This document shows positions 5,013 through 10,436 of a stretch of DNA of 10,436 nucleotides, in pieces. The notes beneath the pieces were generated by a model. The model did no database searches, was not told the origin of the DNA, and saw only the letters and a list, made by a program, of their open reading frames with translations. The stretch comes from an uncultured Clostridia bacterium. Its GTDB lineage: Bacteria > Bacillota > Clostridia > TANB77 > CAG-508. The stretch's first letter is position 1, and each line of letters begins with the position of its first letter. The position numbers and the translations under genes are program-made. The stretch spans positions 1-10,436 of the forward strand of contig CALXNI010000143.1 in assembly GCA_944389715.1 (NCBI GenBank), given 5' to 3'.

Positions 5013-7601
5013 TTACTCTCCATAATAAGCTTTTCTGTATATTTCTTTTATTTCCTCTACTAGTGGATAACGTGGATTTGCTCCTGTACATTGATCATCA
5101 TGTGCATGTTCTGAAAGTTCATCTAATTTTGCCATAAATACTTCTTCTTCCACTCCACAGTCCTTAACTGACATTGGCATATTTAAATCTTTCATAAGAT
5201 TTCTTATTGCTTCAATTAGTTTATCTACACTTTCTTCATCTGTGTTTCCACCTAGTCCTACAAATCTTGCGGCTTTTGCATATTTTTTATCTGCTATAAA
5301 TTCTTCGTATTTTGGGAATGTTGCAAATTTTGTAGGTTTTTGACTATTATATTTTATTACATATGGAAGTAATATTGCATTAGCTCTACCGTGTGGAATA
5401 TGGTATTCTCCTCCTAATTTATGTGCCATACTATGATTTAATCCTAAGAAAGCATTTGTAAATGCCATACCTGCAATACAACTTGCATTATGCATTTTTT
5501 CTCTTGCAACAACATCCTCGGCACCATTATCATATGCTCTTTTTAAATAGTTAAATACTAAATCTATTGCTTGAAGAGCTAAACCGTCTGTATAATCGCT
5601 TGCCATATTTGATACATATGCCTCTAATGCATGTGTTAATACGTCTAATCCTGTATCTGCTGTTGCACTTTTTGGAAGACTTAAAACAAATTGTGGATCT
5701 ATTATTGCAACATCTGGTCTTAATGCATAATCTGTTAAAGGATATTTAATATTTCCATTCTTTTTATCTGTTATAACTGCAAATGCAGTTACTTCACTAC
5801 CTGTTCCTGAAGTTGTTGGTATTGCAACAAATTTTGCTTTTTCTCCTAAATTAGGAAATTTTACTACTCTTTTTCTTATATCCATAAATTTTTGTTTTAA
5901 TCCATCAAATGTAGCATCTGGATGTTCATAAAATAGCCACATTCCTTTTGCAGCATCTATTGCAGAACCTCCACCTATCGCAATTATTACATCAGGGTTA
6001 AAATTATTCATTTCTTGAACTCCACGCATAACTGTTTCTACATCTGGATCTGGCTCTACATCTGAATATATTTTAGAGTGGCAATACTGCTCTCTTTTTC
6101 TTAAATAGTATAATACTTTATCTACATATCCTAATTTTACCATTGTTGGATCTGTTACTATAAACGCCCTTGATATATTGTTCATTTTTTCTAAATATTG
6201 TACTGAATCATTTTCAAAATAAATTTTTGGTGGGATTTTAAACCATTGCATATTAACTCTCCTTTTTGCTATTTTTTTCTTATTTATTAAATTAACTGTA
6301 GATACATTTGATGTTGTGCTATTATTACCATATGAACCACATCCTAATGTAAGTGATGGAGTATTAGTATTATATATATCTCCAATTGCACCTTGTGATG
6401 ATGGCGAATTTGCAATTATTCTTCCTACCTTCATTTCGTTTCCAAATTCTTTTATAATTTCTTCGTTTTTACTGTGTATTATTGCAGAATGTCCAAGCCC
6501 TCCAAATTCTAGCATTTGTTTACATCTTTCAAATCCTTCTTTTGTGCTATTTACAACATAGTATGCTAATACTGGTGATAATTTTTCTCTTGATAATGGA
6601 TATTCAGGCCCCACACCATCCAATTTTGCAATTAATATTTTTGTTTTTTCTGGTACATTTACACCTGCTTGCTTAGCAATCCAGGTTGCTGGCTGTCCAA
6701 CTACCGCTGGATTTACTGCTCCTTTTTCGCTATTTATTACAAAATCAGATACCTTTTTTGTTTCTTCTGGATTTAAGAAATAGCAATTATTTTCTTTCAT
6801 GTATTGTTCAAATTGTTCATGTATTTCGTTGTCTACAATAACAGCTTGTTCTGATGCACATATCATGCCATTATCAAATGTTTTAGAAAGCATTAGGTCT
6901 GTACATGCTCTGTTTATATTTGCAGTTTTTTCTATATAACATGGTGCATTACCTGGTCCTACACCTAAAGCTGGTTTTCCACAAGAGTATGCTGCTCTTA
7001 CCATTCCAGAACCACCTGTTGCAAGTATTAAAGAAACTAATGGATGATTCATTAAAGCACTTGTTGCCTCTATTGAAGGATGTTCTATCCATTGTATGCA
7101 GTTTTCTGGTGCTCCAGCTTTTATTGCAGCATCTCTCAATACTTTTGCAGCTGCAACAGAGCTTTTTTGTGCTGATGGGTGGAATCCAAATATAATTGGA
7201 TTTCTAGACTTTGCACAAATTAATGATTTAAACATTGTTGTAGATGTTGGATTTGTAACTGGTGTTACACCTGCAACTATTCCTATTGGCTCTGCAACTT
7301 CTACATAACCTTCTAATTCATTTTCTTCTATAATACCTACTGTTTTTTCATATTTTATAGAATGCCAAATATATTCAGTTGCAAATAAATTTTTTATTAT
7401 TTTGTCTTCATATACTCCTCTTTTTGTTTCTTCAAAAGCAAGCTTTGCAAGTTCTCTATGATGTTCTAGTCCTGCCATAGCCATTGCTTTTACAATTTTG
7501 TTTACTTGTTCTTGATCTAGCTTCATATATTCTTGTAATGCTTTATTTGCATTATCTGCAAGCTTATCAATCATTTCTTTTATGTTTATTTCTTCACTCA
7601 T
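5013..7601 (-). CDS. adhE: Bifunctional acetaldehyde-CoA / alcohol dehydrogenase AdhE
   Basis: This 862-residue protein has the usual AdhE length. It makes ethanol from acetyl-CoA in two NADH-dependent steps, regenerating NAD+ in fermentation. The N-terminal CoA-acylating aldehyde dehydrogenase half (about 1-430) shows GVTPVTNPTSTTMFKSL, GVGPGNAP and the catalytic Cys248 in NGMICASEQ. A linker with RVNMQWFKIPPKIYFE (about 448-463) leads to the iron-dependent alcohol dehydrogenase half. That half has AIGGGSAIDAAKGMW (541-555), AIPTTSGTGSEVTAFA and the metal ligands Asp653, His657, His723 and His737, the same positions as in E. coli AdhE. All catalytic residues are present, so it looks intact. 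AGGAGGT at 7607-7613 supports the start. It is monocistronic, with its own promoter and a shared terminator. Such proteins usually form cytoplasmic filaments (spirosomes). No clear Rex operator was seen. Confidence 0.97.
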   Translation of the reverse strand: MSEEINIKEMIDKLADNANKALQEYMKLDQEQVNKIVKAMAMAGLEHHRELAKLAFEETKRGVYEDKIIKNLFATEYIWHSIKYEKTVGIIEENELEGYVEVAEPIGIVAGVTPVTNPTSTTMFKSLICAKSRNPIIFGFHPSAQKSSVAAAKVLRDAAIKAGAPENCIQWIEHPSIEATSALMNHPLVSLILATGGSGMVRAAYSCGKPALGVGPGNAPCYIEKTANINRACTDLMLSKTFDNGMICASEQAVIVDNEIHEQFEQYMKENNCYFLNPEETKKVSDFVINSEKGAVNPAVVGQPATWIAKQAGVNVPEKTKILIAKLDGVGPEYPLSREKLSPVLAYYVVNSTKEGFERCKQMLEFGGLGHSAIIHSKNEEIIKEFGNEMKVGRIIANSPSSQGAIGDIYNTNTPSLTLGCGSYGNNSTTSNVSTVNLINKKKIAKRRVNMQWFKIPPKIYFENDSVQYLEKMNNISRAFIVTDPTMVKLGYVDKVLYYLRKREQYCHSKIYSDVEPDPDVETVMRGVQEMNNFNPDVIIAIGGGSAIDAAKGMWLFYEHPDATFDGLKQKFMDIRKRVVKFPNLGEKAKFVAIPTTSGTGSEVTAFAVITDKKNGNIKYPLTDYALRPDVAIIDPQFVLSLPKSATADTGLDVLTHALEAYVSNMASDYTDGLALQAIDLVFNYLKRAYDNGAEDVVAREKMHNASCIAGMAFTNAFLGLNHSMAHKLGGEYHIPHGRANAILLPYVIKYNSQKPTKFATFPKYEEFIADKKYAKAARFVGLGGNTDEESVDKLIEAIRNLMKDLNMPMSVKDCGVEEEVFMAKLDELSEHAHDDQCTGANPRYPLVEEIKEIYRKAYYGE

Positions 7602-7639
7602 TTTTTACCTCCTATTTATATTATGTGTAATCTTCGTTA

Positions 7640-7668
7640 ATTATATATGATTAATTTTTACTTTTCAA
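7640..7668 (-). promoter_or_regulatory. Sigma-A promoter of adhE
   Basis: On the minus strand TTGAAA (7663-7668) and TATAAT (7640-7645) are 17 nt apart. They lie about 40 nt upstream of the adhE start, in the 86-bp gap after the PD-(D/E)XK gene. The leader is too short for a riboswitch. Confidence 0.8.
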
Positions 7669-7687
7669 TGCTATTTGTTTATAAAAT

Positions 7688-8068
7688 TCAATATTTCCTA
7701 TATTTGCCGTATTTATCACATATATTTAAAGTTGATTTATTTTTTATTTTTTCAATTGGTATAATATATATTTTTAAATTTTCTGTTAATATGAATACCT
7801 CATCTATTTTTGTTTCTATAACAGTTTTATAGGTTTTCCCTTTAGTCCCGCCACAGCTCTTTAAAGTCACTTGATAATTTCCATATTTTGTTTTGCAAGC
7901 GGTTGATTTTACTTGTACTTTCTTAAGAATACCATCTTTATCTACTATTAAATCATAATCTTGCGTATCATTTAACGGAATCGATACGGTATATCCATTT
8001 GAGGAATAGTATGCTATTGCAATTCCTAAACTACTATTTCCTTTTTCTTTATTTGTGTTAAAAATCAA
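7688..8068 (-). CDS. Small PD-(D/E)XK-type protein of the group I intron endonuclease family
   Basis: The 126-residue product starts at TTG (8066-8068), supported by AGGAG at 8076-8080, 7 nt upstream; no ATG fits better. The stretch GYTVSIPLNDTQDYDLIVD, then KKVQVKST, carries the restriction-like core: Asp39 and the Gln52-Val-Lys54 pair. This pattern matches the family typified by the tRNA-intron homing endonuclease I-Ssp6803I. The Glu expected in the first helix is not seen: the segment KGNSSLGIAIAYY has Gly there. Activity is therefore uncertain, although a G-x-AIAY subfamily of this type seems common in Clostridia. The gene lies about 75 bp downstream of an intron-split tRNA-Tyr on the same strand, past that gene's terminator. 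No strong promoter of its own was found, so it may depend on readthrough. Other cysteines (58, 72, 117) have no known role. Confidence 0.72.
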   Translation of the reverse strand: MIFNTNKEKGNSSLGIAIAYYSSNGYTVSIPLNDTQDYDLIVDKDGILKKVQVKSTACKTKYGNYQVTLKSCGGTKGKTYKTVIETKIDEVFILTENLKIYIIPIEKIKNKSTLNICDKYGKYRKY

Positions 8069-8112
8069 ATTTTCACTCCTTTATTTTGCGAATATTTGTT
8101 TGTTTTTGCGTG

Positions 8113-8143
8113 TAAAATAAAATGCAACGTACAGTTGCATTTT
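8113..8143 (-). terminator. Intrinsic terminator abutting tRNA-Tyr
   Basis: On the minus strand AAAATGCAAC (8134-8143) and GTTGCATTTT (8119-8128) form a 10-bp stem with a TGTAC loop, followed by ATTTTACA. The stem begins at the last base of the tRNA CCA end, so the 3' trailer is almost entirely terminator. Confidence 0.75.
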
Positions 8144-8452
8144 GGTGGGCAGGGATGGATTCGAACCATCGTACTCGTATGAGAACAGATTTCTTACCAC
8201 TATAGTTTTCACTACCATTAAAATGTTTGTAGTCTGGACTTTCTCTTCATCTTCTTAAGATGCCAGGTATAAAGTCTCTACACTTAGGAATTTCTTCCCT
8301 AGCTCGGGATTATCATCAGCATAATCTGTTAAGACTTCCCCGAATTAGCCTAGTTTTCACCATACAATCGCTTGTATGGGCTGCAATTTATGATTTTTTG
8401 ATATAAATCAAAGCCTACAGTCTGCCGCCTTTAGCCACTCGGCCACCTACCC
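8143..8452 (-). tRNA. tRNA-Tyr (anticodon GTA), split by a group I intron
   Basis: The 5' exon (8417-8452, 36 nt) and 3' exon (8143-8192, 50 nt) join to a complete 86-nt cloverleaf. The acceptor stem is GGGTAGG/CCTGCCC with one T-G pair, and the D-stem is GCC/GGC. The anticodon stem GCAGA/TCTGT closes the loop CTGTAAA with anticodon GTA. A long variable arm (CTC-ATAC-GAG) is typical of bacterial class II tRNA-Tyr. The T arm is GATGG-TTCGAAT-CCATC, and CCA is encoded. The interruption falls after the middle anticodon base (U35). Without splicing the tRNA cannot work, so if this is the only tRNA-Tyr gene the intron must splice. A consensus promoter lies upstream and a terminator abuts the 3' end. 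Confidence 0.93.
8193..8416 (-). ncRNA. ORF-less group I intron in tRNA-Tyr
   Basis: The 224-nt insert has the hallmarks of a self-splicing group I intron. The 5' exon ends in U, and CTGT pairs with an internal guide GCAG, leaving the splice-site U-G pair. The intron ends in G before the 3' exon AAATCTG. The core elements are in order: a P2-like hairpin with GCGA tetraloop (8360-8379), a CGGGG/Q-type CCCGAG pair, an R-type GTGTAGAGACTTT (about 8271-8283) and an S-type AAGAGAAAGTCC (8235-8246). R and S pair through GACTTT/AAAGTC to give P7. A P8-like CATCTT/AAGATG hairpin lies between R and S. There is no ORF inside. The exact subgroup was not assigned, but the small tRNA-borne layout resembles the IC3 type. 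Confidence 0.9.
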
Positions 8453-8494
8453 ATAAATTATTATTTATCAGTATCACTATTTAAGCACTTGTTT

Positions 8495-8524
8495 ATTATA
8501 CTATTACAAATTAAGATTTGTCAA
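8495..8524 (-). promoter_or_regulatory. Consensus sigma-A promoter of tRNA-Tyr
   Basis: Perfect TTGACA (8519-8524) and perfect TATAAT (8495-8500) on the minus strand are 18 nt apart. They lie about 43 nt upstream of the first tRNA base. The rest of the 8453-8580 gap holds nothing else clear. Confidence 0.88.
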
Positions 8525-8580
8525 TACTTTTTTTAACTTTTATTCCGGTCCTACAGCGACCATCACTTTGAAGAAATTTG

Positions 8581-10026
8581 CTAAATATTTTCAATAATTA
8601 TTCTATTATCTTTACTTCTTTTTCTTATTTCCTCTGCTCTATATGTTCGTATTTTATATTCATTTCTATTATCAAATCTTATAATAACTGACTTAGTATA
8701 GTCTGTTGTGTCTAAATTATATTCTTCTATAATAAGACTTGCCTTGCATTCTTTCAATGTCTCAAATGTAGTAATAAATCCTATACCGCTTCCTCCAGTT
8801 TCTCTATGAGAAGTAATAGGCTCTAATCCTAATTTTAATAAAACTTCTATGTCAAATTCTTTTCCAGTATCGTATACACAAAGTTCATAATGGTTATTTT
8901 TTATTCCTAAAATTACAAAAATACTTTTATATTTATTATTACTAGAGTTTATTGCTATAATCGCATCTTTAATATGATCTCCTATTAATGTTTCTAATTT
9001 ATTTTTTGATATTATATTGTTTATTAAATAATAAATGTTACCTTCTATTTGTAATTTAAAATCAATATTACTTTTATAACATTCTTCTTGCATATATTTA
9101 AACATATCGTCTATTTCTGTAATGTCTGTTAATTGTAATTTAGGCATGCTTCTTAAGTTTTGTAAGTTGTCAGAATACTCTTTTGTAAGATTATTAATTC
9201 TATCTAATATTCCAATTTCTTCTCCTGCCTCTGACACTAATTCCTTTACTTTCAATTCTAATGCCATTTGTCTATTATAAAATTCATGGTTTAATTTGCT
9301 AATATTAAATTTTTCATTAGATAATTCCTGAATTTTTTGATCTTTTTCTTTTATTTCTTTTTTATATTCTTCAATTGTTTTATTAATTAGATTCTGCTTA
9401 TATTGCATTGAAAATGCTTCTTGAATCATAGTTATCATAAATAGTCCCAAAAAGGAAAAAAGTATAAACATATTAGTTGCTGTTTTATGGTAATAATTTC
9501 CAATCAAATAATATACAAAAATTATTATTGTACTTATATTAGTAATTATTATATCTATATATATGTTCTGATTTTTTAAAAAATCGAATCCGTTCCTAAA
9601 TCGTTTTATTTTGAAAAATAGAAATATAAATAAACTTTGAATAAATGCAATTAATAAGTTAATTATTATATCATTTTCTATATTTAAAAAAGTATATAAA
9701 ACAAACGATATGGCTACAGCAACTCCAAATGAAAGTAGGCATAAAGCCATAGAAACTAATACGCTTAACATTGAATAAGTTATTTTATATTTGTTTAATA
9801 TCTTAATGCAGCAACTTATTAATACATAAACAGCTAATATTGCCATTCCAGTATTAGTATAAAATTTAATTATTGTATATATAGTTGAAAATAATATTGA
9901 TTGCATAAATATAATTAAAATTACTCTTTTATTATATCCTATGTTTAATATTCTTCTTAGTATTAGCATCGAAAATAAAATTATAAAGAACATTTTTATC
10001 CACGAATTAACTATATTTATATCCAT
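8581..10026 (-). CDS. AgrC-like GHKL sensor histidine kinase
   Basis: The 481-residue protein has about six or seven hydrophobic membrane segments (about residues 10-205), then a coiled coil (about 208-240). A dimerisation/phosphoacceptor region follows with LNHEFYN, His247 being the likely phosphorylated residue. The GHKL ATPase domain (about 340-452) has an N-box-like segment IGDHIKDAIIA (348-358), a G1 box VYDTGKEF (Asp386) and a G2 box TGGSGIGF (410-417). The layout matches the AgrC/quorum-sensor class that senses peptides at the membrane. The N-box is atypical: His351 and Asp354 stand where NLLxNA is usual, so ATP/Mg binding may differ, although Gly-rich boxes remain. The start has AGGAAG at 10032-10037. 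It is monocistronic here: tRNA-Tyr follows, and no LytTR or other response regulator is within the window. No strong terminator was found after the stop. Confidence 0.82.
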   Translation of the reverse strand: MDINIVNSWIKMFFIILFSMLILRRILNIGYNKRVILIIFMQSILFSTIYTIIKFYTNTGMAILAVYVLISCCIKILNKYKITYSMLSVLVSMALCLLSFGVAVAISFVLYTFLNIENDIIINLLIAFIQSLFIFLFFKIKRFRNGFDFLKNQNIYIDIIITNISTIIIFVYYLIGNYYHKTATNMFILFSFLGLFMITMIQEAFSMQYKQNLINKTIEEYKKEIKEKDQKIQELSNEKFNISKLNHEFYNRQMALELKVKELVSEAGEEIGILDRINNLTKEYSDNLQNLRSMPKLQLTDITEIDDMFKYMQEECYKSNIDFKLQIEGNIYYLINNIISKNKLETLIGDHIKDAIIAINSSNNKYKSIFVILGIKNNHYELCVYDTGKEFDIEVLLKLGLEPITSHRETGGSGIGFITTFETLKECKASLIIEEYNLDTTDYTKSVIIRFDNRNEYKIRTYRAEEIRKRSKDNRIIIENI

Positions 10027-10058
10027 ATATGCTTCCTTTTATGTTTTAATATGCATAT

Positions 10059-10087
10059 ATTATATAATTAAAATAGTCAGCAATCAA
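10059..10087 (-). promoter_or_regulatory. Promoter of the histidine kinase gene
   Basis: On the minus strand TTGATT (10082-10087) and TATAAT (10059-10064) are 17 nt apart, about 33 nt upstream of the start codon. The -35 box lies inside one arm of the adjacent inverted repeat. Confidence 0.7.
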
Positions 10088-10125
10088 TATATATATTTAA
10101 ATTCAATATGTTTCTTTGATTGCTG
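10078..10125. repeat. Perfect 10-bp inverted repeat over the kinase -35 box
   Basis: CAGCAATCAA (10078-10087) and TTGATTGCTG (10116-10125) are exact reverse complements with a 28-nt AT-rich spacer. The left arm contains the -35 box of the kinase promoter. It may be a looping operator, or on the minus strand a weak terminator (the stem is followed by ACTATTTTAATT). Confidence 0.6.
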
Positions 10126-10152
10126 GTTATTGTTCAGGCCAAAATTATAATT
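10126..10152. repeat. Dispersed repeat copy B, left fragment
   Basis: This 27-nt stretch matches the left flank of copy A (3527-3553) at 24 of 27 positions and ends in TTATAATT. The match to copy A then breaks off and resumes at 10354. Confidence 0.65.
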
Positions 10153-10178
10153 AGTAATTTTAAATTCAGAATATTATA

Positions 10179-10355
10179 AATCTGTTAAAACACATCAATT
10201 TATGAAGCGACGAATGTGATTGGAGGGTTTGTGCAATTCTTAAGGAAAATTGAAGGAGGAAGCGGGATACCGAGAGGCTCGTTCAATTTTCCGCTAGAAT
10301 TGCTAAAACACGTATTGAGCCGAGGAGCTGAATAAATTTATGTTTTTAACAGATT
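10179..10355 (+). ncRNA. Candidate structured RNA (possibly raiA-like), 177 nt
   Basis: The ends pair through a long stem. AATCTGTTAAAA (10179-10190) matches TTTTAACAGATT (10344-10355), ACAT pairs with ATGT after a bulged C, and AATTTAT (10197-10203) pairs with ATAAATT (10332-10338): 23 bp in all. Inside is a second strong hairpin: GCAATTCT/AGAATTGC (10233-10240, 10296-10303) stacked on GGAAAATTGAA/TTCAATTTTCC (10244-10254, 10282-10292). Its G-rich apical loop holds GGCTC (10276-10280), complementary to GAGCC (10317-10321), a possible pseudoknot. Unpaired segments are purine-rich and GC-richer than the surroundings, as in structured RNAs. Size, host type and pseudoknot fit raiA-class RNAs of Clostridia, but this was not matched to a model and strand choice is inferred. 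It could instead be a MITE. No raiA gene is in the window. Confidence 0.5.
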
Positions 10356-10436
10356 ATAATTCATATTTTAGTAATTTCTTTGGAGAACGGGCGAATGCAA
10401 TTCGCCCCTACATTTACTCTACTTTTTAAATTTTAG
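10354..10436. repeat. Dispersed repeat copy B, right part
   Basis: The core 10354-10394 is identical to copy A over 41 nt (3546-3586). It leads into a palindrome GGGCGAA-TGCAA-TTCGCCC (10389-10407) whose loop differs from copy A, then the shared CCTACA and the shared tail TTTTTAAATTTTA at the window edge. The second palindrome of copy A is absent. Confidence 0.8.

Noticed and set aside
6905..7308. Leu-rich plus-strand open frames over adhE
   Set aside because: These are antisense shadows of a complete, conserved gene with all catalytic residues intact.
7614..7687. Rex (redox) operator upstream of adhE
   Set aside because: Looked for TTGTGA-n6-TCACAA or TTGTTAA-n4-TTAACAA type sites; only partial AT-rich resemblance such as TTGTTTATAAAATTCAA in antisense was found.
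8532..8575. Hairpin GGTC/GACC after the kinase gene as a terminator or decayed repeat
   Set aside because: The stem is only 4 bp and no T-run follows; resemblance to the palindromic repeat's CTACA word is too slight to claim.

Overview
The window is AT-rich DNA with AGGAGG-type ribosome binding sites, near-consensus sigma-A promoters, CCA-encoding tRNA genes, a full-length fermentative adhE and a dockerin-tailed glucosaminidase. Together these point to a strictly fermentative, low-GC Clostridia-type bacterium (Bacillota), plausibly an uncultured gut lineage. The host is inferred; no species-specific marker was recognised.

Layout from left to right. At 2-118 is the 3' tail of a plus-strand gene, probably a DUF4143-type AAA ATPase. 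A minus-strand tRNA-Thr(CGT) with its own terminator follows (161-268). Next is a two-gene minus-strand surface operon with one strong promoter at 3459-3487. It encodes a secreted GH73-like glucosaminidase with SH3 and dockerin-type repeats, then a membrane-anchored protein with cadherin-like beta-sandwich domains. A gene-poor stretch (3413-3777) holds a dispersed palindromic repeat (copy A). A 50-residue Cys-rich membrane peptide (minus) is then divergent from a plus-strand three-S1-like-domain protein (4144-4926). That protein converges with bifunctional adhE (5013-7601, minus) on a shared bidirectional terminator.

The most unusual part is 7688-8524. A tRNA-Tyr(GTA) gene is split in its anticodon loop by an ORF-less group I intron of about 224 nt. 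Directly downstream on the same strand is a small TTG-start gene of the PD-(D/E)XK family that is named after group I intron homing endonucleases. Further right is an AgrC-like GHKL histidine kinase (8581-10026, minus) with no response regulator in view.

The right edge (10040-10436) has no gene. It holds the kinase promoter with an overlapping inverted repeat, and a second copy (copy B) of the dispersed repeat. Copy B is split by an approximately 200-bp insert bordered by the same 8-bp word on both sides. The insert contains a strongly folded 177-nt candidate structured RNA, which may be raiA-like.

The genes do not form one pathway. The clear functional units are the surface/cell-wall operon, the adhE fermentation gene, and the tRNA-Tyr/intron/endonuclease-family cluster. 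No CRISPR array, transposase or prophage gene was seen.
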